64,000 nucleotides of DNA. Source: CALMRE01 sp964412895. Lineage in GTDB: Bacteria; UBP6; UBA1177; JAKLFG01. The notes under the pieces are model-generated. The model was not told the origin of the DNA, ran no database searches, and was given only the letters and a program-made list of their open reading frames with translations. The DNA lies in contig CAYPQK010000001.1 in assembly GCA_964412895.1 (NCBI GenBank), positions 22,972 through 86,971 of the forward strand, read 5' to 3'. Each line of letters starts with the position of its first letter. Position 1 is the first letter of the stretch. This document shows positions 47,489 to 58,352 of the stretch, in pieces. Both the position numbers and the translations under genes were made by a program.

Positions 47489-50400
47489 ATGAACGGTCGG
47501 CCGCACAGGGGAAAGATCGGAGTGAACGAGGAAAAACCGTTGGTCACGATACTTATAGTCGAAGACGACCCGGGATTGTCGGAACTCGTCGGCATCGCAC
47601 TGGGGGAACGCGGATGGAAGACCACCATCGCTTCGACCGGCGCCGAGGCGCTCAAGGAGGTGATGGAGCATCATCCGCTGCTGTTGTTACTTGACTATTC
47701 ACTGCCCGATATGTCGGCGGTCGGCTTTATCGAGGCGGCCGCAAAGGCGCGGATAACGCTTCCCCCGTTCATCGTGGCCACCGGCCGGGGCGATGAACGG
47801 ATAGCGGTCGATATGATGAAGCGGGGGGCCCGCGACTACATCGTCAAAGATTCGCAGTTCCTCAACGCGGTGGGAATAGCGGTCGAGCGGGTATTGGAAC
47901 AGATCGAGACCGAACGGCGGCTGGAGGAGGCGGAGCGATCGCTGAAAGAGAGCGAAGAACGCTACCGGCTGCTTCTGGACGGTATCAGCGAAGCGGTCTA
48001 TCTGCATGAGGTGTCGCGCACCCAACAGGGCCGATTCCTTGCGGTCAACGATGCCGCCTGCCGGATGCTCGGCTATACGCAGGAAGAATTCCGCGATATG
48101 GATGTTGCCGACATCGATGAACCGGAGCAGGAACAGCGGCTTCCCCGGATACTGAAGGAACTGTTCATGGAAGGGAGTTCTCTTTTCAAGACGCACCATA
48201 TCGCCAAAGATGGGCGCAGGATACCGGTCGAGATAAGTACGCGGATGTTCACCTATAACGGAAAACCGGCCGTTATATCGGTGGTACGCGATATCAGCGA
48301 ACGGAAACGGACCGCGAAACGGCTGAAAGAAGCGGAACAGAAATTCCAGACGCTTTTCGACGCGATGAACGAAATGGCGGTCCTGCATGAACTGGTGCTC
48401 GATCCGGCGGGGAACCCCATCGATTACCAGATCCTCGACTGCAACCCCGCCTTTTCACAGATAACCGGCATACCGGGGGAACAGGCAGCCGGGGCGCTTG
48501 GCTCGGCACTGTACGGCGCCGGAGATCCGCCCTATCTCGACATCTATTCTCGGGTGGCGCAGACCGGCGAAGCGGTCCATTTCGATACCTACTTTGAACC
48601 GATGAAGAAACACTTCAGCATATCGGCGTTCAAAACGGGACCGGATCATTTCGCCACCGTCGCGACCGATATCACTGAACGGGTGCTGGCCGCGGAGGAG
48701 ATGCGGCAGGCGCGCGAAGAATGGGAGCAGACCTTCGATACCATCACCGATATGGTCACCGTACACGACGCCGATTACAATATCATCCGGGCTAACAAGG
48801 CGGCCCGGGAGGCGCTCGGCCTCTCTTCCCTCGATGCGGCGGGATGCGGGCCGAAATGTTTTAAGACTTTTCATGGCGCCGAACAGCCGCCCACCGCGTG
48901 TCCCTCCTGCAAAAGCTTGCAGACGGGACAACCCTCCACCTGCGAACTGTGCGAACCGTTCCTCAATAAACATCTTGAGATACGGGCCATCCCGCGAATG
49001 AAGAACGGCCGGGTCATCGGACTGGTGCATGTCGTCAGAGATATCACTGATCGCAAGAACGCCGAGGCGGAGATAAAGAAAAACCGGGATTTTCTCGAAA
49101 CGATACTGGAAAATATTCCCGATATGATCTTCGTGAAAGAGCCGCACGAATTGCGGTTCGTCCGGCTCAACAAGGCGGGCGAAGAACTGTTCGGTTATTC
49201 GCGCGAAGAGTTGTTGGGGAAAAACGACTTCGACCTGTTCCCCATCGAGCAGGCACAGAAATTCGCCGCCAAAGATTGGGAGGTTATCAGTAACGGCATA
49301 GTGGCCGATATCCCCGAAGAGGAGATCATGACCCGCAACGGTATCCGTTCCCTGCACACAAAAAAGATACCGATACTGGATGAGAGCGGTGCGCCCGCGT
49401 TCCTGCTGGGCATAGCGGAGGATATCACCGAAAGGAAACAGACCGAGAACGACCTGCGGGAAAGCACCGCCCGCAATCAGGCGCTGGTCAGGTCGCTGCC
49501 CGACCTCATTTTTCTCCTCACGAAAGATGGCATGTTCCTCGATTACCACGCCAACGACCCGATGCTTTTGTTCGCGCCGCCGCACAAGTTCCTGCGCCAT
49601 CATATCCGCGAGGTTTTCGCCAGCCCGTTCCTCGAACAGCTCGACGGCGCCCTGTCGAAGGCGCATCATTCAGGCGAGATGCAGACACTCGAGTACGAAG
49701 AGACGGTCGCAGGGGAGTCCCGGCATCATGAGGCGCGCATCCTGAAAAGCGGAAAGGATACCATCTTGATGCTGATCCGCGATGTCACCGATAGAAAGAA
49801 TATGGAAGCGGCCCTCCATAACATGAACGCCACGCTCGAAGACCGCGTTGCCGAACGCACTTTCCAATTGGCGGAGACCAACCGCAAACTGCAGGAGGCG
49901 CGCGCCGAGGCGGAACGGGCGAACAAGGCCAAAAGCATATTCCTCGCCTCGATGAGTCATGAGATACGGACCCCGATGAACGCGGTGCTCGGCTATACGC
50001 AACTGCTCCGCCGGACCGACCCGCTCTCCGATGTCCAGCGCGAATATCTGGGGACCATCCTGCGGAGCGGTGATCACCTTCTGGACCTCATCAATCAGGT
50101 ACTCGAACTTTCCAAGATCGAGGCGGGCCGTATCATGCTTAACCCCGTCGATTTCGATCTGCACCAACTGCTCGCCGATATGAGGTCTCTCTTCCGCATA
50201 CAGGCGAACGAAAAGGGGCTGAATCTTGAAGTGCGCCATGAGGGCCCGGTGCCGCGCCATATCAATGCCGACAGCGGCAAGATACGGCAGGTACTCATCA
50301 ATGTGGTCGGCAACGCGCTGAAGTTCACTCAGAAAGGCGGCATTACCCTGACGGTCCGCGACAGCGGCCCGACCTATCTGGGCAACGACCATCTTATCGT

Positions 50401-51097
50401 TATCGAGGTCAAAGACACCGGGCCGGGGATGAATGTCGAGGATGTCGCGTTGATATTCGATCATTACGAACAGACCGCCGCCGGGATAAAGAATGGCGCC
50501 GGTACCGGTCTTGGCCTTGCCATCAGCAAGCAGTACGCGGCACTGATGGAGGGGACCTTGACGGCAACAAGTAGTGTGGGAGAGGGGACCACCATAGCAT
50601 TCTCCTTTCGTGCGACCGCGGCGCGCGAGGTATTGCCGGTGGTGGACGACACAAAACGATATCGCCATAGCCTGAAACACCTTCCCCCCGGCCTTATTTA
50701 TAAGGTACTCATCGTCGACGACAATGCCTCGAATCGAGATATCCTTCGGATATTGCTCTCCGAAAAAGGCTTTATCACTCATGAGGCGGTCAATGGAAGA
50801 GAAGCGCTTGCGGTATTCTGGAAGTGGAAACCCGATCTGATCTTCATGGACCTGCGGATGCCCGAAATGGACGGGATGGAAACGATACGGCAGATACGAG
50901 CGACGCCCGAGGGTGCCTCGGTTCCGATCATAGTGATAACCGCCAGTGCGCTTGAAGAAACGGAACGCGAGGTTTTGGCGTTGGGCGCGAACGGGTTCAT
51001 CCGCAAACCGTTCCGGGATGATGAATTATGCGCGAATTTGATGTCGCCTGCGGCGAAAAAGAGGAAGAGATCCCGGCGCCCGCAGCCGGGGCGGTAG
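47489..51097 (+). CDS. REC-PAS(5)-HisKA-HATPase-REC hybrid kinase
   Basis: A 1202-aa soluble hybrid kinase. Order: receiver (about 18-135, Asp69), five PAS domains (about 152-275, 280-405, 412-530, 535-655, 662-785), coiled coil, HisKA with MSHEIRTPMNAVLGY (His824), HATPase with GTGLGLAIS, and a C-terminal receiver (about 1072-1190, Asp1121 in FMDLRMPEMDG). The third PAS contains a Cys cluster (CGPKC ... CPSC ... CELC) that could bind metal or sense redox. The start is uncertain; a GTG at 47522 is an alternative. The end looks premature: the helical C-terminal domain typical of such kinases is encoded in another frame at 51028-51315. Confidence 0.92.
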   Translation: MNGRPHRGKIGVNEEKPLVTILIVEDDPGLSELVGIALGERGWKTTIASTGAEALKEVMEHHPLLLLLDYSLPDMSAVGFIEAAAKARITLPPFIVATGRGDERIAVDMMKRGARDYIVKDSQFLNAVGIAVERVLEQIETERRLEEAERSLKESEERYRLLLDGISEAVYLHEVSRTQQGRFLAVNDAACRMLGYTQEEFRDMDVADIDEPEQEQRLPRILKELFMEGSSLFKTHHIAKDGRRIPVEISTRMFTYNGKPAVISVVRDISERKRTAKRLKEAEQKFQTLFDAMNEMAVLHELVLDPAGNPIDYQILDCNPAFSQITGIPGEQAAGALGSALYGAGDPPYLDIYSRVAQTGEAVHFDTYFEPMKKHFSISAFKTGPDHFATVATDITERVLAAEEMRQAREEWEQTFDTITDMVTVHDADYNIIRANKAAREALGLSSLDAAGCGPKCFKTFHGAEQPPTACPSCKSLQTGQPSTCELCEPFLNKHLEIRAIPRMKNGRVIGLVHVVRDITDRKNAEAEIKKNRDFLETILENIPDMIFVKEPHELRFVRLNKAGEELFGYSREELLGKNDFDLFPIEQAQKFAAKDWEVISNGIVADIPEEEIMTRNGIRSLHTKKIPILDESGAPAFLLGIAEDITERKQTENDLRESTARNQALVRSLPDLIFLLTKDGMFLDYHANDPMLLFAPPHKFLRHHIREVFASPFLEQLDGALSKAHHSGEMQTLEYEETVAGESRHHEARILKSGKDTILMLIRDVTDRKNMEAALHNMNATLEDRVAERTFQLAETNRKLQEARAEAERANKAKSIFLASMSHEIRTPMNAVLGYTQLLRRTDPLSDVQREYLGTILRSGDHLLDLINQVLELSKIEAGRIMLNPVDFDLHQLLADMRSLFRIQANEKGLNLEVRHEGPVPRHINADSGKIRQVLINVVGNALKFTQKGGITLTVRDSGPTYLGNDHLIVIEVKDTGPGMNVEDVALIFDHYEQTAAGIKNGAGTGLGLAISKQYAALMEGTLTATSSVGEGTTIAFSFRATAAREVLPVVDDTKRYRHSLKHLPPGLIYKVLIVDDNASNRDILRILLSEKGFITHEAVNGREALAVFWKWKPDLIFMDLRMPEMDGMETIRQIRATPEGASVPIIVITASALEETEREVLALGANGFIRKPFRDDELCANLMSPAAKKRKRSRRPQPGR

Positions 51098-51315
51098 CTA
51101 TCGTTGCCGCGAACCAAGCGGCGCCGACGGTCCCGGCCGCGCTCCGGGAAGAATTGCACGCGGCGACCCTGCGCGGCGACGCCGATGCCCTGCGCGCCAT
51201 CGCCGACCGGTTACCGGCGGCCGATGCGTCACTGGCGGCGTTCCTGCACACGGCGATCGATGCGTTCGACTACGAGGCGATCATGAACTTACTGGAAGGA
51301 GAGGGCCATGAATGA
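51028..51315 (+). CDS. Displaced C-terminal domain of the hybrid kinase (overlapping frame)
   Basis: A 95-aa reading frame that overlaps the last 70 nt of the 47489 kinase. Residues 38-92 (ALREELHAATLRGDADALRA ... LHTAIDAFDYEAIMNLLEGE) match the helical extension found at the very C-terminus of many hybrid kinases after the last receiver (pattern L..EL..A...GD...L ... FDYEAI). In those proteins it is fused to the kinase. The kinase frame instead ends in a basic string (AAKKRKRSRRPQPGR), so a frame change near 51030 is likely, either true or a sequencing error. Alternatively it is a separate protein. It overlaps the next gene by 8 nt. Confidence 0.55.
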   Translation: MREFDVACGEKEEEIPAPAAGAVAIVAANQAAPTVPAALREELHAATLRGDADALRAIADRLPAADASLAAFLHTAIDAFDYEAIMNLLEGEGHE

Positions 51316-52396
51316 CGGCAAAAAACCAGCCAACATCATGATCGTGGACGATACGCCGCAGAACCTTAAACTGCTCTCGGAATTGCTCAAAGAACAGGGC
51401 TACCATGTCCGGCCGCTTCCGAGCGGGAGTTTCGCCCTGCGCGCCGCCGAGACCGAAAAGCCCGACCTGATCCTGCTCGATATCAACATGCCGCTTATGG
51501 ACGGCTTCGAGGTGTGCAGAAAACTGAAAGAAAACGACCGGTTAAAAGACATTCCGGTGCTTTTCATCAGCGCCCTCAACGATACGCAGGACAAGGTCTT
51601 CGCCTTCAATGCGGGGGGGCAGGATTACATCACCAAGCCGTTCCAGTTCGAAGAGGTCATCGCGCGGGTGAAGACCCATTTGAAGCTCCGGTCTCTGCAG
51701 CAGGAGCTCGAGCGGCATAACCACGAACTCGAGCGGTTGGTGGCGGAGCAGGTCCGGGATATTTCCGATTCTCAGGTGGCGACCATCATCGCGCTGGCGA
51801 AACTGGCCGAATCGCGCGACGACGACACCGGAAAACATATCGAACGGGTACAGATATTCTGCCGGATCCTCGCCGAACGGATGGGCGAGATGTCGAAGTA
51901 TGCGTCGGTCATATCGAAGACCTTCGTCGAGAACATTTTCTATGCCGCACCACTGCACGATGTGGGAAAGGTCGGCATCACCGACAGCATCCTCCTCAAG
52001 CCGGGCAAGTTGACCCCCGAGGAATTCGAGATCATGAAGACCCATACCACCATCGGCTGGAAGACGCTCGAAGCGGTTCGAGAAAAATATCCCAAGAGCG
52101 CGTTGATCACCATGGGGATCGCCATCGCTCATTATCATCACGAGAAATGGGACGGGACGGGCTATCCCGAAAAGTTGATGGGAGAGGCGATCCCGCTTGA
52201 AGCGCGTATCATGGCCATCGCCGATGTCTATGACGCGGTACGCTCAAAACGGGTCTATAAAGAGGCCTTTACTCACGAGAAAAGCCGCCAGATAATCCTT
52301 GAAGGCAAGGGAAAACACTTCGCTCCCGACGCGGTCGACGCCTTCATGGCGATAGAGGAGCGGTTCGACCGTATCCGGACGCAGATGACCGACTGA
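51308..52396 (+). CDS. REC-HD-GYP cyclic di-GMP phosphodiesterase
   Basis: A 362-aa RpfG-like response regulator that degrades c-di-GMP. The receiver (about 8-125) has MIVDDTP, Asp58 in LLDINMPLMDG and Lys in DYITKPF. A coiled coil follows. The HD-GYP domain (about 155-350) has LAESRDDDTGKHIERV, the metal-binding His217-Asp218 in APLHDVGKVGI, then HHEKWDGTGYP (GTGYP at 283-287). All catalytic residues are present. It counteracts the GGDEF protein at 40221, and the hybrid kinase just upstream is its likely phosphodonor. Confidence 0.95.
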   Translation: MNDGKKPANIMIVDDTPQNLKLLSELLKEQGYHVRPLPSGSFALRAAETEKPDLILLDINMPLMDGFEVCRKLKENDRLKDIPVLFISALNDTQDKVFAFNAGGQDYITKPFQFEEVIARVKTHLKLRSLQQELERHNHELERLVAEQVRDISDSQVATIIALAKLAESRDDDTGKHIERVQIFCRILAERMGEMSKYASVISKTFVENIFYAAPLHDVGKVGITDSILLKPGKLTPEEFEIMKTHTTIGWKTLEAVREKYPKSALITMGIAIAHYHHEKWDGTGYPEKLMGEAIPLEARIMAIADVYDAVRSKRVYKEAFTHEKSRQIILEGKGKHFAPDAVDAFMAIEERFDRIRTQMTD

Positions 52397-52430
52397 ATCG
52401 TTCCCGTCCCTGAAAAAACTTTTCCCCATA

Positions 52431-52459
52431 TTGCTTTCTTTTTGCAATCAACATATACT
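52431..52459 (+). promoter_or_regulatory. Predicted promoter of the PilZ gene
   Basis: TTGCTT (52431-52436), a 17-nt spacer and TATACT (52454-52459), 32 nt before the ATG at 52492. Confidence 0.6.
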
Positions 52460-52491
52460 GTGTCGTCCATCAACGGGTGATGAGGGAGCTC

Positions 52492-52860
52492 ATGGCCGCA
52501 AGCAAGAAGGAACAGGAGATGATCGACAAGCGGAAAAGTCCGCGGATCGAACTCGAACTGTCGGTGTCGTTCGCGGTGTCGAACGAGGTGCCGCACAATT
52601 TCTTCCCCGGCATTATGCAGGATCTCAGCACCGGCGGCATTTTCATGGCCAGCAAGCAGATGCTGCCGATCGGTACCCGGGTCCGTCTTTCATTCATCAT
52701 CGGCAAACATCAGATATCGGGGCACGCCGAGGTGCGGTGGTTGCGCAAACCCGCGTCAACCCTTCCGGCGGGCGAGGAACCGGGCATGGGCCTTCTTTTT
52801 GTTGACCTGAGTGCCGAGGACCGCGAGACCATCGAATTCTATATCCGGCAGAACAACTAG
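52492..52860 (+). CDS. PilZ-domain c-di-GMP receptor
   Basis: A 122-aa single-domain PilZ protein. The ligand motifs are intact: RxxxR at Arg14-Arg18 (KRKSPRIELEL) and DxSxxG at Asp44-Gly49 (QDLSTGGIFM). The rest is a beta barrel (VRLSFIIGKHQISGHAEVRW ... GMGLLFVDLSAEDRETIEFY). The style matches the myxobacterial PilZ subgroup. An ATG at 52492 with GGGAG 4 nt upstream is preferred to a GTG 15 nt earlier. It would read the c-di-GMP pool set by the cyclase and phosphodiesterase nearby. Confidence 0.93.
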   Translation: MAASKKEQEMIDKRKSPRIELELSVSFAVSNEVPHNFFPGIMQDLSTGGIFMASKQMLPIGTRVRLSFIIGKHQISGHAEVRWLRKPASTLPAGEEPGMGLLFVDLSAEDRETIEFYIRQNN

Positions 52861-52887
52861 TCATTTTATTTAACGCTTCCGTTTTTC

Positions 52888-52915
52888 TTGAGAAAAAAAT
52901 CGTTCCGGATACAAT
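52888..52915 (+). promoter_or_regulatory. Sigma70-type promoter of the 14-repeat FG-GAP protein
   Basis: TTGAGA (52888-52893), a 16-nt spacer and TACAAT (52910-52915), 42 nt before the ATG. Confidence 0.65.
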
Positions 52916-52957
52916 TCGTCAAGTCTTTTTGTTCCAAATCAACCGAGGGGGTCCGTC

Positions 52958-55900
52958 ATGAGTCGTTATTCTGTGCTGTGTGTGTTGTTCCTCGCGCTCT
53001 TCTTTGCCGCTTGTGGCGGTCAGGAAGAAACGATGGCCGATCCGCAGGTCGCCGCGTTGAACGGTGGTGTGCCCCCGGCGGAGGCCGATCTGGCCGCCAT
53101 CAAGGCGGGCATCGCACAGGAAGAGTACCGATTCACCAAACAGGGAGAGGGCTGGCATGCGACCAACCGCGCCCAGAACCTGCGCTTTCATACCGCTGAA
53201 AACGGCGTGGTGACGGTGGAGCCGCGTGTGAACGGCGACAGTCTCGCGGCGGTAGAGATCAGAACGACCTTTGTCGGTCGTGACGGGGCGATGCGGCAGC
53301 TCGACACCCCGGCGGTCTCGGCGGGCAAATGCCTCGACGCCGCCCGGATCGGGGCGATCGGCCAGTGTCTGATACGCACCGAATTCGTTCGTGACGGCAT
53401 CATAGAATGGTACGATAACCGTGAATCGGGAATGGAACAAGGCTGGGATATCGCGAAAAAACCGGTCGGTAACGGTCCGCTCGTTATCCGGCTTGCCGTT
53501 TCGAACGGTGCGGTCCGCGCGGAGAACGGCGGCGCGATGCTGACGAGCGGCGACAAAGATGTCGCCCGCTACGGAACGCTCAAAGTTGTTGACGCGGCCG
53601 GCAGTGAACGGGCCGGAACGATCACGGTGGAAGAAAGTGAGATACTGCTCTTTGTTGACGACTCCGGGCTTCGCTATCCGATAGTCGTTGACCCGATATT
53701 TACCGGCGTGGTCGATCGTCGCATAGATGCCAATCTGGCGGGTGACCGGTACGCCTTTTCGGTCGCCTTTGCGGGCGATGTGAATGGTGACGGCTACGGC
53801 GACCTCGTCATCGGCGCTCCCTACTACACCTACGGGCAGGCCAACGAAGGGCGGATATATGTCTATCACGGCTCAGCGACCGGTATCCCGGCGACGGCCG
53901 CACGGAGCATCGAATCGGGGCAGGCCAACTGCCAGTTCGGTTTTTCGGTCGCCGGTATCGGCGATGTGAACGGCGACGGTTACAACGATATTGCCGTCGG
54001 TGCCCCGTATTATACCAATGGCAACACGCTGGAAGGGCGGGTCTATATCTATCACGGATCGGCGACCGGTATCCCGGCTGCTGAGGCGCTGATCCTCGAA
54101 TCGAATCAGGATTTTGCACAGTTCGGTTATTCGGTCGCCGGTTCGGGCGATGTGAACAACGACGGCTATGCCGACCTCATCGTCGGTGCTCCGTTCTACG
54201 ACAACGGTCTCACCGACGAAGGGGCGGTCTTCTCCTATCACGGATCGGCGACCGGCATCGCGACCCCGTACGCCATCATGATAGAATGGAATCAGGTCGG
54301 TGCGCAGTTCGGTTTCTCGGTCTCGGGAGCGGGCGATACCAACAACGACGGCTATGACGACATCGTCGTCGGCGCTCCCGCCTACAACGCCAATGCCGGG
54401 TATGCATTACGGTATCTTGGATCCGCCTCCGGTCTGACCGTCACGGGAGTTTCCGCAGTGGCGGGTCCGCAGGTCGGCGCCAAGTACGGGTTCTCGGTCG
54501 CCGGTGTCGGCGATGTGAACGGCGATGGCTATGGCGATATCATAGTCGGCGCGCCGCTCTACGACAACGGGCAGACCGATGAAGGGCGGGTTTATATCTA
54601 TTCGGCCGGTCTCAACTACTGGGGATATCGTGAATCGGATCAGGATGGGGCGCAGTTCGGCTATTCGGTCAGTTACGCCGGCGAAGTGAACGGCGATGGC
54701 CTTGCCGATATTATCATCGGCGCTCCCTATTACGATAACGGCGAAACCGATGAAGGGGCCGTCTTCGTCTACAAGGGGACTACCGGCGGCGGCGGTGTAA
54801 CGGCGGCACCCAGCATCGTATTGGAAAGTAATCAGGCCGATGCCAATTTCGGCATCTCCGTTTCACGGGCGGGAGATGTGAACGGCGACGGTCTTTCCGA
54901 TGTCGTTGTCGGCGCGCATATGTACGACGATGGACAGGTGGATGAAGGCTCGGCCTTTATCTATCATGGTTCGACCGGCAGTATCGCGACGACTTACACC
55001 ACCCGCTATGAGTACAATGTGGCCAACACAGCTCACGGTGCCGCGGTAGTCCATCTCGGCGATGTGAACGGCGACGGTTTCGGCGATGTCGCGATTGCCG
55101 CACCGCTCTACGATAACGGCAATACCGACGAAGGACTCATCTGGTTCTATCACGGTTCGGCGACCGGTCTGGTGTCTGTCCGCTGGATCGACTCGAATCA
55201 GACAAACGCGCGTTACGGCACCTCGGTAGCCGCCGCAGGCGACCTTAACGGTGACGGCTACGGCGATTTCATCGTCGGCGCTCCGGGTTATGACAACGGC
55301 GAGATCGACGAAGGAGCGGTCTTCGTCTACCACGGTGCGGCGACCGGTATCCCGGCGACCCACACCACGATTCTTGACATCGATCTGGTAGCGGCTGAAT
55401 TCGGTTATTCGGTATCGGGCGGCGGCGATGTGAACGGTGACGGCTATGCCGACATCGTGGTCGGTGCTCCTTCCTACTACAACGGTCAGTCGAACGAAGG
55501 AGGAGCCTTCGTTTACCATGGTTCGGCGATCGGATTGACCGACAGTTACAACAACGCGTTCGAACCGAATCAGATAGATGCGCGGTTCGGTTGGTCGGTC
55601 GCAATGTATGGCGATAGAGACAACAACGGATTCAGCGATATCGCGGTCGGCGTTCCTTATTTCGATAACGGACAGGCCGACGAGGGGCGGGTCTATCTGT
55701 ACAATGGCTCTCTGACCGGCCTTGCTTATTGGACCTATCTGGAACGCAATGTGGCGGGCGCTCACTTCGGCTGGTCGGTAGCCGGTGCCGGATTCACCGA
55801 CAATGATCGCAACAGCGATCTCGTGGTCGGTGCTCCTGACTGGACCGGTGTCGTTGGGAGCGGAGAAGGGGCTGTCTTCATCTACGAGGGGAATACCCTC

Positions 55901-57609
55901 CTGCGCACCATAGAAGGTGGGCAGATCGATGCCAATTGCGGCTACGCGGTCGGTACGGCGGGCGATGTGAACGGCGACGGTTACAGCGATATCATCTATG
56001 GCTGTCCCGGCTACGACAACGGCGAGACCGACGAAGGGGCGGCCTTTGTCCACCACGGCTCCGCCGCCGGCATTCTGGCGACTTATGACCGCATGCTCGA
56101 ATCGAACTGGGCCAATGCCCGCTTCGGTTCGGCGGTCGCGGGTGGCGGCGATATCAACGGTGACGGGTACGGTGATGTCTTAATCGGTGCGCCGAATTTC
56201 ACGAACGGTCAGACCAACGAAGGGGCCGTTTCACTCTACTACGGCAACGAAGGACTCATCCTCAATCAGGCGAGCCAGAACCCGCGGCAGTGGAGAGGGG
56301 ATGGAACGCTTCCGCTTCAGCCGCTGGCCGGTATCGATACGGACCAGAACATGCAGATCAAACTGTTCGGCCGCTCCTTCAATGGTCGGACAAAGGTGAA
56401 ACTGCGTTATGAAATGAAGAGTTATGGAGCCGCGTTCGCCAACACGGCGTTGGTGACCGATACAGCGTGGACCAATACCACCCTTACCGGGACCCAGTTG
56501 AGTACGACGGTGAATTCTTTGGCCGCCGATACCCGCTATCGGTGGCGCGTCCGGCTCGCCTTCTTCAACGGAGATTTGTCGCGTTGGTTCTATTTTGATC
56601 GGAGCGCGGGAAAGGATGTTCCCGATCTGCGTACTTGGCGCGCGAACGGCGCGGTCTGCAATGCGCTGTATCCGTTCCAATGCGGAAGCGGGAACTGCGT
56701 CGAGGGCGTCTGCTGCGATACGGCATGCGGCGGCGACGATACGGCCGACTGTCAGGCCTGCACGGTGGCGTCGGGAGCGAGTGCCGACGGGACCTGCACG
56801 ATACTGGGCGGAACGACTACCTGTCGCGCCGGGACCGGCGACTGCGATACGGCCGAAGTCTGCAACGGGGCCGACACCGCCTGTCCGGCCGATGCGGTCG
56901 AACCGATCACGACCGAATGCCGCACGACTACCGGCGATTGCGATACGGCCGAATACTGCGATGGAACGACCAAAAACTGTCCCATAGACGGGGTTGAACC
57001 GATAACCACGGTGTGCCGTACGGCGGCGGGCGACTGCGATACCGTCGAGAACTGCGATGGTTCATCGAAGGATTGTCCGGTCGACGCGTTCCTTCCCGAC
57101 ACGACCGAATGCCGCGTCTCTGCAGGCGACTGCGATGCGGCTGAGTTCTGCACCGGCACCGCCGCCGCCTGTCCGGGCGACAGTAAGGTTACCGCGGGGA
57201 GCATCTGCCGTAATGCCAGCGATGACTGTGATGTCGCGGAACAGTGCGACGGCATAGGCGACGACTGTCCGGCCGACGGCGTGGCGCCGAGCACGACCAT
57301 GTGCCGTGTTTCTGCCGGAGATTGTGATGCCCCTGACTATTGCGACGGCACCAATAAAATATGCACCGTTGACGCAAAGCTTATCTCGGTCTGTCGTGGT
57401 GCGACCGGTGACTGCGATGTCACCGAATCGTGCGACGGGGTTGACAATAACTGTCCGGCCGACGGTGTCGAACCGATCACGACCGTGTGCCGCGTTGCGG
57501 TGCCGGGCGGTTGCGACATAGCGGAGAACTGCGACGGAACGAAGAATTGTCCCAGCGATACGGTCGTTGCGACGGGTACCGAGTGCCGCGCAAAGACCGG
57601 CGACTGCGA
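52958..57609 (+). CDS. Lipoprotein with 14 FG-GAP repeats and Cys-rich repeats (5' part, runs into gap)
   Basis: At least 1550 residues before the assembly gap. The GAGGGGG site is 7 nt before the ATG, and the signal peptide ends LFFAAC. A mixed domain (about 25-255) precedes 14 FG-GAP repeats (about 259-1085), each F-G-x-S-V then GDVNGDGYxD and V-G-A-P. Fourteen would give two seven-bladed propellers. A fibronectin-like domain follows (about 1100-1225, ending RYRWRVRLAFFNGDLSRW). Then disintegrin-like Cys repeats start at about 1229 (CVEGVCCDTACGG, then units CRTTTGDCDTAEYCDGTTKN). The same repeats continue after the gap in 57710-60738, so the two parts are probably one gene. Confidence 0.85.
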
Positions 57610-57764
57610 NNNNNNNNNNNNNNNNNNNNNNNNNNNNNNNNNNNNNNNNNNNNNNNNNNNNNNNNNNNNNNNNNNNNNNNNNNNNNNNNNNNNNNNNNNN
57701 NNNNNNNNNGCGATACGGTCGTTGCGACGGGTACCGAGTGCCGCGCAAAGACCGGCGACTGCGA
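57555..57764 (+). repeat. Identical 55-mer on both sides of the gap
   Basis: Bases 57555-57609 and 57710-57764 are the same 55 bases, and the 55-mer occurs a third time at 58091-58145. An exact shared 55-mer at two contig ends is what a k=55 assembly graph leaves at a repeat. Confidence 0.85.
57610..57709. other. Scaffold gap (100 N)
   Basis: One hundred N bases of conventional length, so the true distance is unknown. The reading frame on the two sides differs by the gap length; deleting the Ns and one 55-mer (155 bases) restores one frame. Confidence 0.99.
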
Positions 57765-58352
57765 CATAGCCGAGACCTGTGACGGCTCGAATGCCTGTCC
57801 CGGCGATGCGGTGGAACCGATCTCGACCGAGTGCCGCGCTGCGGTGCCGGGCGGCTGTGATATAGCGGAGAACTGTGACGGCACGAAGAATTGTCCCGGC
57901 GACGCGGTGGAACCGATCACGACCGTGTGCCGCGCCGCAGTACCGGGCGGCTGTGATATAGCGGAGAACTGCGATGGCTCGAATGCCTGTCCCAGCGATA
58001 CGGTCGTTGCGACGGGTACCGAGTGCCGTGCTGCGGTACCGGGCGGCTGTGATATCGCCGAACAGTGCGATGGCACGAATGCCTGTCCCGGCGATACGGT
58101 CGTTGCGACGGGTACCGAGTGCCGCGCAAAGACCGGCGACTGCGACATAGCCGAGACCTGTGACGGCTCGAATGCCTGTCCCGGCGATGCGGTGGAACCG
58201 ATCTCGACCGAGTGCCGCGCTGCGGTGCCGGGCGGCTGTGATATAGCGGAGAACTGTGACGGCACGAAGAATTGTCCCGGCGACGCGGTGGAACCGATCA
58301 CGACAGTGTGCCGCGCCGCAGTACCGGGCGGCTGTGATATAACGGAGAACTG
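57710..58352 (+). repeat. Near-identical 260-bp coding duplication
   Basis: Bases 57710-57971 and 58091-58352 are almost identical (about two differences seen), offset by 381 bases, or 127 codons. The duplication is recent and likely explains the assembly break. Confidence 0.75.
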
